From Pisolithus tinctorius (taxonomy: Eukaryota; Basidiomycota; Agaricomycetes; Boletales; Pisolithaceae): a DNA stretch of 64,000 nt. Location: assembly GCA_024663395.1 (NCBI GenBank), contig JANFAH010000006.1, forward strand, positions 2,046,001 through 2,110,000. The letters are read 5' to 3'. The notes below the pieces were generated by a model. That model did not search any database, was not told the origin of the DNA, and saw only the letters and a program-made list of their open reading frames with translations. The translations under genes and the position numbers were made by a program. Shown in pieces: positions 41,954 through 51,419 of this stretch; position 1 is the first letter of the stretch, and the number at the start of each line of letters is the position of its first letter.

Positions 41954-44211
41954 TTATCTTATGTTGCGGTCATGTGTTTGTATCTCACCAAGTGTATGTT
42001 GGAACTGTTTGGTGGCATCTATGTATTTGAGTAGGTGTGGCTGAGCTTTTGGGTTGGACAGTAGGAAGGACGAGGAGGTGGCGTCTCTCCCTAGAGCTCT
42101 TTGCAGTATGTGACGTTCTCTGATGTATCGGGGGCATTGAAATAGGAAATGATGTATGCTTTCGGGTCTGGTTCCCCCGCATTGGAGGCATGTGGGGGTG
42201 TTGCTGCATTTGAGCCGGAATAGATGTTTGTTAAGCAGTGCGTGTCCCGTGTGAAGGTGCATGTACAGGCTCGTTTGCTTTTTGGGTAGGGAGGTGGCTA
42301 GTTTCATGAATGAGTCTTTGGGGAGGTGAGGGTCGATGCTGGATATCTTCTCGTAGCGGGGGGATTTCTTCCAGATTTGTGTCCACAGAGCTTTTAGTTT
42401 TGCAGCGTGTGACTGCTTGAGGGCAGCTACGCTATGTGGTAGGTTTTTTCTCAGCACTGGTGGGAGCGCTTGTTGCTGGCTGGCAAAGTCGGCTCCCTTC
42501 ACTGCTCTTTTTGCCTCTTCATCTGCGAGCTCGTTGCCTTCTACCTCCATATGTCCTGCTATCCAGCGCAGTGTGATGCTTTTTCTCGTTAGGTGTTCAT
42601 TGGCGGTGATTTCTTGGATTGTCAATCTGAAATGCATCAGCAGATAGTGTCTGGATCTTGCCAACGGTCGCTCACTCGATTGGATTGCTGCCTGGTTGTC
42701 GGCCAGTATGGTGGCTGGGAACGTGACCTCTTCCCTGGTTGCGAGGAGGTGTGCTGCAAGTACTAGCACTGCTGCTTCTGCCTCAAACACAGTGTGTTGT
42801 GAGGCTTTGCCCAGGTGGTATTGTAGCATGGTTATGTGTTGGTGGTCTACATATAGGGCTGCTGCCGCTCCTACTCCTTCTTCTGTGCTTGATCCATTGG
42901 TGAAGACTAAGGTGAGATCCCTTATTTTTGCCAGGTCCTCGATCACTTCTTTTTTGCTTGAGGCAATGATGGTTGTGTGCGACGGGCATTCTGAGGGTGG
43001 GGTTGGGCAGGGGTTGATAGTTTCCACCTGCTTTGGGTTGATTTTCATGTTGTGTATTAAACGGTGGAGAGCTGCTCTATGTCGTTTGATGTTAGTTTTG
43101 GCAATTTTCCTGACATGTGTGTGGAGGGGGTGTTCGTTTGGTAGTGTCGAAAGTCGGAGTGTTGCCTTGTATAACATATGTTGTATGAGGAGCGGCACAG
43201 GAGGGATGTGTGCATGGGCTAAGAGAGTGTCGGTGGGGGTGGTCTTCATGGCACCCGTGATCGCTATGGCTGCTGTTCTCTGTACTGAGAGAAGGCGGTT
43301 AGCTATTCCTTTCGAACCTCTTGTTCTGGCTTTGTGATCGCTGGTGTAAGCTGGTTGGATCCACACTGGCACGGCGTACATTGTTTTCGGTACAACTACC
43401 ATTTGATGGAGTTGACGTATTAACTTCATCAGCATTCCCCATGATGACATGGATATTCTTCTGAGTAGTAGGGCCTGTTTCATGCCTTTTGCTATTGCGT
43501 GTGCTGCTTGTGTTTTCCACCTCAGTTCTTGGTCAAGGATTACTCCTAGGAATCTGTGGGTCGCTGTGGGTGTTATTGTCACACCTCTTATCGTCAGTGG
43601 CGGTTTGGGCTTGTCTCTGTTGAGTGTGAAATCCATAAGTGCGAATTTGCTTGTTTTGAAATGTGAGTTATGCTTGTTGGACCACTCGAAGCCCCCTTCC
43701 TCTCGCTCCATCATGTCAAGCAGCGTCACGTGGGTATCCTTGAAGTTCTTGCCTATGGCGATGAATGCCGTATCATCTACAAAGGCTAGGGTTAGTTCCT
43801 TCCTACCTTTCGCTGTTTCTACCAAGTCTGTGCTGTAGATGATGTATAGGATCATTGACAGGGGGTCACCTTGTCCGATGCCATTTTTGATGTGGAACCA
43901 GTTGGACTCGTAATCGTCAAACCATAGTTTGGTTTTCCTGTTTGTTAGCAATCGTTCCGTGTAGCATACTATGTCTAGGGGAAGCTGTCTCTTCCTCATG
44001 TTATGTAGCAAGCGATCCGTGACCACATTGGGGAACGCTCCTTCGATGTCCAGGAATAGGGCAGATACTACCTGCCTTTGTCACCATGCATGTCATATGG
44101 TTGTCTCGAGCAGTAGTAGCGAGTCTTCGGTTGAGCGTCCTGGTCTGCCCCCGAAGTGGGTAGCCAGTAGCAGCTGGTGTTTTTCCAGGATGTGTGATGT
44201 GCATTCTGCTA
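41954..44211 (-). pseudogene. LINE ORF2, C-terminal part: RT palm, RNase H, zinc finger
   Basis: After the solo LTR the RT continues: HFGGRPGRSTEDSLLLLETT, two TGA codons, SALFLDIEGAFPNVV, GIGQGDPLSMILYIIYS and the catalytic LAFVDDTAF. An RNase H follows, with LVFTNGSSTEEGVGAAAALY (TNGS where TDGS is usual), FEAEAAVLVLAAHLL and RWIAGHMEVEGNELADEEAK. The C-terminus has CLQCGGTRPESIHHFLFQCP, the finger found in fungal Tad-like ORF2 proteins. A 690-codon frame from 44026 remains open. Confidence 0.9.
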
Positions 44212-44216
44212 CTATC

Positions 44217-45120
44217 TGTCATATCCATGACTCTCGGACTCGGACTCAGTCCAGTCCGGACCCCTAGCCCCTATCTCCGGTCAAGTCCGGTCTTAGTCCG
44301 GCCTAGAAAACCCAATCCCAGCCCTAGATAACTCAACTCCGGCCTACATAACTCAAGTCCGGTGTTTTACCCCTATCTCCGGTCCATTTCGGCCTCCCGG
44401 CCTTGCGCTGCTCCACCCCGGTCCTCCCAGGTCTATGTCCGGGTCACCTGGACATAACTCCGGTCTGTTTCCCTTTGTTTGTACTATATTTAGTCTAGCC
44501 TGTTCATCTGACTTTTGCTTACTGTACAAATCCTGTGTCTGACCCCGGTATGCCGGTCACCCAGACTTTAGCTATTAGTCTCTGCACAGCCTCTGTGGCT
44601 ATCCTCACTCTTGCTAATCATCTTGCTAATAGCTTATTCACAAGTCCGGCTTCACGTTCTTTACTCCAGACCGGCCTCATGTATTTAACCCCTGTACATA
44701 CTTCGTAGCACCCTCAGTCAGAATATCAACTTAGTATTACCCTCAACTCTGTATTACCCCTCAAGACTACTCTATAGCTAAGGCCGAGCCTTAAGCTATC
44801 CCCGACCCCTGTCCCGGACCTCTCCCCGGCTTGCATAAGGGTACAGCACATAAGCTGAGACCAAGGGAGGTAGATCCAACCCCGGACCGGCTTCCCCTTG
44901 TGTGCACTCCAAGACCGGTCGGTTTCCCACGCTACCGGCCTTGTTCCCACGCTCCCGGTCTTAAGTCCGGTCCTCCGGACTTAGCCCCTAACCTCCGGCC
45001 TCAACTCCGGTCCAACCGGACTTGGCCCCTGTCTCTCGGCCTTGACTTGGGCCACTCGGACTTAACCCCTGTCACCCGGTCTTGAAGCCTGGTCACCCAA
45101 GGGTAAACCCGTACTTCACA
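44217..45120 (+). repeat. Solo LTR copy A, inside the LINE
   Basis: 904 bp, beginning TGTCATATCC and ending ACTTCACA, flanked by the 5-bp target duplication CTATC (44212-44216, 45121-45125). It is rich in repeated CCGGN and GGTCC phrases. It is the reverse complement, with substitutions, of 52411-53325. No coding capacity is seen. TG...CA ends and a 5-bp duplication fit an LTR left by recombination. Confidence 0.88.
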
Positions 45121-45125
45121 CTATC

Positions 45126-45807
45126 GCCGATAGCAGTTTGGCCATGGTGTTGAGCAATGCTATTGGTCAGTACGCTTTTGGGGTCGTGTAGTCGGGCTTG
45201 CCTGGCTTATGGAGTATGACTGTGGTTGTTTCCATAGGTTGAACACTGCATTGAAGGAGTGTAGTAAGTAATTGAGTAATATCAGTGATCTCTGGAAAAC
45301 TATGTTTGCTACACCGCCTGGCCCTGGCGCTTTGTAAGGGTTGAGGTTCTTGACTGTGTGAATGAGTTGGTCCTTTGTAATGGGGGTCCATGGTGTTGCA
45401 GGTTCTGGGTAGTTGTAGTTTTGTGGTACCGATGACTGGGTTGGGGGTGGTGGGAACAGTGCTTGCACGAACATCTTGCTCTTGTCTTCATTGGAGCTTG
45501 CTGAGGTTACATTGCTGTTTTCATCGGTCTTCTTGAGCGTTGGTATTCTGGCTCTGCTTCCATCGCTGTAGGGTTTGGATATGTATCTGTTTGCTATCCA
45601 GAGGTCGCCATTTCCCGCTTCTTCCAGCCAGTTTCTCCAGTGGTTTTTCTTTGCTTCTTGGATGGCTTTGTTGTAGGCTTTCGCCTTGTCTTTCCATAGT
45701 CTGTGGCTTTCATGATCGCGGATGGCGCAGAATGCATGAGAGGTTTTACTTAGCATTTTAAGTTCGTTGCGTAGGGTTGTCAGCTCCTTCGTCCACCATC
45801 GCTTCAC
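45126..45807 (-). pseudogene. LINE ORF2, middle part: RT N-terminal region
   Basis: Contains KRWWTKELTTLRNELKMLS, NHWRNWLEEA and LNPYKAPGPGGVANIVFQ, the fingers region of non-LTR reverse transcriptases. A one-base shift near 45235 moves the frame to TTVILHKPGKPDYTTPKAY, then a TGA, then PIALLNTMAKLLSAI. It is joined to the endonuclease part through a TGA at about 45853. Confidence 0.88.
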
Positions 45808-45852
45808 ATGCAGGTGTGGTCGTGACTTTGGTACTACTTTCTCCAGTGTGCT

Positions 45853-46782
45853 TCACAACGCTGATTCGATTCCTCTCGATTTTCTCTGGAACTCTTGCTC
45901 GTTTGCGATTTCCCTTGGGGGGCCGAGCTTGGCAAGCTCTGTCTTCAGCTTCTTGTTGAATTCTTTCCAGTCTACGTCCTGATAGTTGTAGGTTGGGGTT
46001 GTCATGGATGGGGAGAGGTCTGCTTTGAAGCACGTTAGGATTGGGACGTGGTCTGTGTTGGGTCCTCTTTCTTCCAGACTTGTGTCACAGCTAACCAGGT
46101 ATTCCATTGCTGACTCCATGCAGAACACGTTGTCCGGGCGTGTCCAGTTGCCTGTGGAGGACGATTGAAGAGTGGGTATGCCTTTGGGCAGCGCTTGTAC
46201 TAGTCCATAATCTGCTACTAGTTCGAGTAGCTTCTGGGCAGATCCGAGTGCCCTTGCTGTGAACAGATGGTGGTTGCGATCCTTGTCCCATAAAGGGTGG
46301 TGCCTGTTGAAATCTCCTAGCCATAGCATGTGATCGTTCGCTGTTGGTCTGATCCTCTCTATGTTCGCTGTCAGGAAGGTGCCTAGGGTCTCTAGTGTCC
46401 GATCGTGTGTGCAGTCGTTGTATATATTGAATATCGTATACGTGTCTTTCGTGGTCCTCAGTTGCATTACGACGACGTCCGCTGAGGGGAAGGTGATCTG
46501 TTCCCAAGAGTTAGTACTTATTTTGGCGTTAACTAAGGTTACCACTTGGGGTTTGGTGTTTTGCATTAGTTTAGTCAATGGGTAGACGACCCTCCAGTGG
46601 GTGTTGGCCCGTATGTTGCCAATTTGATCGATTGGAGGTTCTTGAATGGTGATAACGTCCCATTCATCTGCTATTTGACTGTTTATTAGTGAATGTAGTG
46701 TGGTGTGGGATGTGTTAAGGTTTTGTTGCCATATGTGTAGTTTGGTTAGTGTATTAGTTCGTGTTGGGCGTTCAGGCATCAA
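45853..46782 (-). pseudogene. LINE ORF2, N-terminal part: AP-type endonuclease
   Basis: A 309-codon frame begins MMPERPTRTNTLTKLHIWQQ. Endonuclease motifs are WQQNLN, DVITIQEPP, WLGDFNRHHPLWD and NTDHVPIL. The enzyme nicks the target to prime reverse transcription. Its start overlaps the end of ORF1 by 11 nt, suggesting coupled translation. The frame ends in TGA after GIESAL, where homologous sequence continues in the same frame. Confidence 0.9.
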
Positions 46783-48574
46783 TTAGGGAGGGGATGGTGT
46801 CTGGGTTTGCTGGCTGTGGTGTGATCTCAGGGGTGGGTTGAGTTGGAGTTGGGCCTCCAGGGGTGGGGTTGTTGCGCGTCAAGAAGTAGCGCATGATGGG
46901 ACCGCCTCTACCTCCTCTGATCCTGCTGCTTTGGCCATGTTTTGGTGGGTTGGTTCGGATGTTTGCTGCTTCGCCTAAGGTCATTTGCCTGAATTGGTTT
47001 GGGGCAGATGGTTGTGTGATTGGGGGTCTTGTTGGTATGATTGGGTTTGTCGGTCTTGGCGGTAACTTGATGTGGGTCCACTCTTCAGCAGTTGGGAAGT
47101 AAGGCATGCAGTTCTCCGGGGTGTGGTCGTCCATGGCATTACGCCTTCTGGCTAGGTCTGGGCAGTTCCTGTCAGTGCTGGGGTGAGAGTTGTTTTGACA
47201 GTTTATGCAGTAGTGCGTGGTGGATTCACAATCTTGTGTGTGATGGGCCTGCATGCATATTCCACATGTGTCTTCTGCTTGTTTGCAGTCTCTGGCTAGG
47301 TGCCCAATGTGTTGGCATTTTAGGCATCTTACCGGCTCCTTTTTGTCTTTGTGGGGGCGAAGCCTGTCGAAGCCCCAGTAGAAGCTGTCCCTGAGTAGTT
47401 GGTTAGCGACTTTGGGGGAAGTAAGAGAGGCGAGTGCATGTGCGACTCGCTGGTTGGGGGCACGTTTGGCTGGGTCCTTGATCCATTTGATTTGGGTGAT
47501 CGATCCTTGTGGGATGTTGTTCGCATTTTCCATGTCGCAGAGTGTTTCTGGCTTTTCGGTGTCCATTGCGATTGGGAGGAAGGGTATTACTATGTTGTAG
47601 TGCCGGTCCTTGACCACGGCTTCGCCTCCTAACTTCGCTAGGAAGGTCGCTCTGTTGAGTGGTTCCTTGATCCATGCTGCTGCTTCCTGGCTGTTGAGTT
47701 CGAGGAGGATGCTGTTGTTGCAGAGTTGTGCGATCGATTTTAATTGCATATTGGGGCTGTCGATTCTATCCACTGCTTCCAACACTTGTTTGATGTGGTC
47801 AATGATGGTTTCCCTTGGGGTGTTGCTGTTTAGGAGGTGGTGGTTACTGCCGGGGTCTACTAGTACCTGTCTTTCCTTGATGGCGGCATGAGCTTTGGCA
47901 TACTCCGGCGAGAGGTGCTTGCCCAGTGGAATCTGGTTTGGGTTGGACAGGGTTGATGTTAGCGCATCTCTGTAGGGTGTGTGAGGTTGGGCTTGGTTCT
48001 GGGTTGCTATGTAGATTTTCATGTCTTCTAGTGTTTCCTTTATCATGCCCACGTCAGCTATCAAGTCTTGGACCTTACTCTCTAGTTGACTGGGTTCCAT
48101 GCTGTTGGCTGCACTGGTGAGGGATTCTACCTTTTTAGTTATGTGACCACTTAGCATTACTGCGTCTTCATTGATTTTAGCCAGGTTTTCGGATGCTGAG
48201 AGGATCTTGGCGACTTGAGGGGAGATAGCAGCGATGACGGAGGTTTCTAGTCTCTCTGATACAGCTTTAGTGATGGACTCGGCCATTTCTGATGCTGCAA
48301 GGTCTCTAACTAGGTATGCTGCTGCGCGAATGGCTGACTGTAGGGTGTTGTTTATTCCTTTCGTCTGCGAGATGTAGAATAGGGCGTGGGATATGTGCTC
48401 TGGTGTGGCCAGTTCGCCCTGTATCGTGTAGAGTTGATCTAGGAATAGTTTGGCCATTTCCGAATCCTTTATTTCAGCATCCAGGTCGTTTACGATTTCC
48501 TCAAGGGAGAGGCCACTGCTTCTGGTGGTCTTGCCGAGGATTGACGTGCAGGGGGCTGGCGGGGGTCCAGGCAT
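46772..48574 (-). CDS. LINE ORF1, zinc-knuckle RNA-binding protein
   Basis: A 600-codon open frame. The N-terminal half is helical; residues about 415-480 hold CLKCQHIGHLARDC, CGICMQAHHTQDC and CINCQNNSHPSTDRNC, three consecutive CCHC-type knuckles. The C-terminus is Pro/Thr-rich with an RGGRGG segment. Such ORF1 proteins coat the element RNA. No stop interrupts it, unlike ORF2. Confidence 0.88.
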   Translation of the reverse strand: MPGPPPAPCTSILGKTTRSSGLSLEEIVNDLDAEIKDSEMAKLFLDQLYTIQGELATPEHISHALFYISQTKGINNTLQSAIRAAAYLVRDLAASEMAESITKAVSERLETSVIAAISPQVAKILSASENLAKINEDAVMLSGHITKKVESLTSAANSMEPSQLESKVQDLIADVGMIKETLEDMKIYIATQNQAQPHTPYRDALTSTLSNPNQIPLGKHLSPEYAKAHAAIKERQVLVDPGSNHHLLNSNTPRETIIDHIKQVLEAVDRIDSPNMQLKSIAQLCNNSILLELNSQEAAAWIKEPLNRATFLAKLGGEAVVKDRHYNIVIPFLPIAMDTEKPETLCDMENANNIPQGSITQIKWIKDPAKRAPNQRVAHALASLTSPKVANQLLRDSFYWGFDRLRPHKDKKEPVRCLKCQHIGHLARDCKQAEDTCGICMQAHHTQDCESTTHYCINCQNNSHPSTDRNCPDLARRRNAMDDHTPENCMPYFPTAEEWTHIKLPPRPTNPIIPTRPPITQPSAPNQFRQMTLGEAANIRTNPPKHGQSSRIRGGRGGPIMRYFLTRNNPTPGGPTPTQPTPEITPQPANPDTIPSLIDA

Positions 48575-48822
48575 GGCATGGGAACTTGACCTCGAGGATG
48601 TTCATCCTGTTGAGGTCATGTACTGGGGATGTGTTGTGGGTACGGGTGGGTTATGGGTGGTATTGAGTGCTTAAGCTAGTGTGCTCAAATTTGAGAAGGG
48701 CACTACTTTACATCGCTTTTGCCTGCGACGGGCTCTGCTTTCGAAGGCTGGTCTGAGGAGTCCGGAAAATTTTTCGGGGTCTCAGTTGGGGTGCCACTTG
48801 GAGTGGAGTCAAGGAGCATCCC

Positions 48823-48834
48823 ACAGAGCACCTT
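48823..48834 (+). repeat. Right target-site duplication of the LINE
   Basis: ACAGAGCACCTT, identical to 41449-41460. Confidence 0.9.
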
Positions 48835-49680
48835 AATCAGGACCTGCAGCAGTACCTCCATCTCTTTATCAATGACCGCCAGGACTCCTGGCCTTCTTGG
48901 CTTAAAGTTGCCCAGTTCTCCTACAACAACAAGAGGCAGGAGTCCACTGGCAAAAGTCCCTTTTTGGTCACCCGCTCCTATACCCCCAGAATGGGTGTCA
49001 AACCCTTCCTCTCCAAAGTGGAGGCCACTACAGATCATGCAGTTGATCTCGCTAAGGTCCTGGAGGACACTAGAAAGGCCCTGAACAAAGCCGCAGAATG
49101 AATGAGACTCTCTGCAGACACCACTCGTTCTGATTCCCCCTCTTACTCCATTGGAGATCTGGTTTGGTTGGAAACTTTGTGGATCTCTCTCTCTGGTCGC
49201 CCATCCAGGAAACTCACTGAATGATGGGTTGGCCCTTACAAGGTTGTTTCACTCAAACCCAATGTGGTAGAGTTGAAACTTCCTAAAACTCTCAAAATCC
49301 ATCCAGTCATTAACATTTCACGGGTCAAACCATATAAAGGACTGTTGAAGGGCCAAACCATCACTCGACTGGGACCAGTGGTGGGACACAAAGGTGACAA
49401 AGAGTTTGAGGTGGACTATGTCGCTGACTCTCGTCTGAAAAGGAACAGACTTGAGTATCTCATCCATTGGAAGGGCTATCATGATGAGGATCGTACCTGG
49501 GAACCCAAGTCTGCCTTAAAGTCTGCCCCTGGTGCTGTCAGGGACTTCCATTGTTGCAATCCTTCTGCTCCTCAGAAACTCCATGGCATGGACTCCTCCC
49601 TCTTCACCTCCCTCTTCCAGCCCCTGGAGAACTTCACTGACACTGTCCCAACCTTCAATCACCTGGAAGTCGATTTCTAA
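48835..49680 (+). pseudogene. Gypsy Pol, second part: integrase C-terminus and chromodomain
   Basis: Continues the integrase as NQDLQQYLHLFINDRQDSWP and FSYNNKRQESTGKSPFLV, then IGDLVWLETLWI, GPYKVVSLKPNVVELKLP and a chromodomain with DYVADSRLKRNRLEYLIHWK then GYHDEDRTWEP. The chromodomain places the element among chromoviruses, which target modified histones. TGA codons at 49099 and 49222 again fall where arginine fits. A purine-rich tract (AAGGAGGGGATAG) precedes the 3' LTR. Confidence 0.92.
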
Positions 49681-49691
49681 GGAGGGGATAG

Positions 49692-50063
49692 TGTTATGAT
49701 ACATACTCTTTTCTTTTTTCCTCTGTTCTCTTTCATCTTATCTAATCTTTTGATCTTATCTTATCTCTTGGACTCGGTCCGGACTCCAGCCTAGGCCTCA
49801 CCTCACCTTTACCATGTCTCCCCCTTCTAGTACGTTCCACTCCACTATGATGTCACGGACCTTGTGTATGCCTCACCACTACCTCATGTATCTTAGTATA
49901 AGTACCGTTGCTCAATCACCCAACTAGCTCTAAGCTAGTTCATTTGGGTCTATGAGTCCTAAAGCCACCTGCTTCTAAGATGTTTCCCTTCTTTCCCTTC
50001 TTCCTTCTTCTTTTGGTTCTTGGTGCGAGCCTACAACAAACCCTGTTGTTAGGTCTCGTCACA
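49692..50063 (+). repeat. 3' LTR of the Gypsy element
   Basis: 372 bp, matching the 5' LTR apart from the missing short repeat and scattered substitutions. Followed by the target duplication ACACA. Confidence 0.92.
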
Positions 50064-50209
50064 ACACATGACTTACAATCCTTGTGTTTCTTGTGAAAGG
50101 ATTGCTGATCCATTGCCTTGGGGGAGGATAAAATGGTGATCGGGCGAGACCTCTTGCCTACTCGAAGAAAACCCATTAATGCTGTTAGTAAAGATGATAG
50201 TGCTGGAAA

Positions 50210-51270
50210 TCATTACCTGTCTCAGCCACAGTGCTGATGTTGAGCTCAGCAACAGAGCTCAAGAGTTCAATCACTTCACTTCCCTTGTCACTCATCACCT
50301 CGATGTCTGTTCCCACAATGTCTGACTCAACTTTCCACTTGTTGAAAACAGCAAGTGGAACCAGGTTTCGGGTAACTGTTCAAAAAATATGAGTGATCAC
50401 AACTATTGTGCCATAGTGATTTACCAAACCACAAGTTACTATTGGCTATACTTGCCTTCTGATGTCCCTTGAAATGAGCAAGAACAATTCTGTTTGGGTG
50501 GATGGCTGTGGAAAGCTTGAGTTTCCCATTATTTGGAATGAGAAGTTGCCAGTCAGGTTGAGTGTGGGAAGTGGTATTAGCCTGTTCATGATGCAAATCA
50601 AAATGTTCAAAGACTTTGGGGAACCAAGAATGAAGATGAGTGGTGACATCATCATGGGACCATGATGTGTCAATTTTGATCATTTTCTGCAGGTAACATC
50701 CATGATCTTCAAGCTGTTGGATGAATATCTTCCTCTCTGCAAGCAGTAGGGGTAAGGGGTCTTTCAGCAACTGACCATTAGCCTTGATTTTGATTTGTGA
50801 TGTAAGAATCTGCACATTGGAATGAAGAAACAGACTTACATCCAATCCACAAGTTATGATGGTGATGGAACCAACATGAAATTTCTGACTACTTGCACAC
50901 CTCTGAGATGACACCTAGAATAGAATACTTAATCTGAATGATCCAGACATACCACTGGAAATACTTGCCTTGCACTTGGTAGAAGAAGTTCCCTTTGGGA
51001 CTAGCTTTGAGGCTTTTGTTGCTAGTGCCTCATGATGGGGATCCAATTGAGCAACCTGAGACAAGCTGGTGGGATGTTTGTTAGCAAGGCCTTCAAATAT
51101 TCTCACCACATTTGACGAGCCAGATACAGCAGGGTGGGGTTGGGTGGCAGCTGGGGTACCATCAGCATTGTGATGCTTGCTTATCCCATGCAGACATTCC
51201 AAGCAGTGGGTGGCATTGTCTTTTTTGGGGGAAAAACACTTCACAGTCACAAGTACCATCACTGCCCCAG
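50210..51270 (-). pseudogene. Accessory gene of the TIR element, unknown function
   Basis: At least two minus-strand exons can be read. One (to about 50970) contains CLECLHGISKHHNADGTPAA and LANKHPTSLSQVAQLDPHHE. The next (50914-50445) contains KIKANGQLLKDPLPLLLAER, DTSWSHDDVTTHLHSWFPKV and PDWQLLIPNNGKLKLSTAIH, and a last piece near 50340-50260 ends AVAETGND-like. The first intron would need a GC donor (GCAAGT). The CxxC-x-H start hints at a zinc site. I do not recognise the family; position next to the integrase-type gene suggests an element-encoded helper. Confidence 0.45.
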
Positions 51271-51419
51271 CAGAGGCCCTCCTTGGCTGGCATTGATATG
51301 GGTGAGAACAAATGGGGTGTAAAGACAGGCAAACAGAACACCATGCAATTTATAATTGGTGCCAACATACTAGATCAAAGTTTAAGACTTAGTAAGTAAT
51401 ATGACAATGTGGATAAAGC

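Larger units (their letters stand above)
41461..48822 (-). mobile_element. Tad/I-like non-LTR retrotransposon (LINE), reverse orientation
   Basis: A 7.36-kb insertion flanked by a 12-bp target duplication. The plus strand begins with a T run at 41461, the reverse of a short 3' A tail. On the minus strand it carries ORF1 (RNA-binding zinc knuckles) and ORF2 (endonuclease, reverse transcriptase, RNase H and a terminal CCHC-like finger). A solo LTR (44217-45120) splits the reverse transcriptase. Frame damage, mainly TGA codons, shows an inactive copy. Confidence 0.92.
36858..50063 (+). mobile_element. Ty3/Gypsy chromovirus, interrupted by a LINE
   Basis: Two LTRs begin TGTTATGATAC and end GTCACA, flanked by the 5-bp target duplication ACACA (36853-36857 and 50064-50068). 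Inside are gag and a pol with protease, reverse transcriptase, RNase H, integrase and a C-terminal chromodomain. A LINE splits the integrase (41461-48822). At least 12 in-frame TGA codons disable pol, so this copy is dead on its own. Confidence 0.93.

Noticed and set aside
42696..43337. 213-codon plus-strand ORF
   Set aside because: It is the antisense shadow of the LINE RT/RNase H frame.
38620..49680. TGA codons in pol as a reassigned or recoded codon
   Set aside because: The stops fall where arginine fits. Host genes in the window use TGA as a normal stop, and known TGA reassignments give tryptophan, selenocysteine, cysteine or glycine. CpG decay explains the pattern.
36858..50063. LINE and Gypsy as one composite element
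   Set aside because: The LINE has its own 12-bp target duplication inside the integrase codons, and its removal restores the frame.
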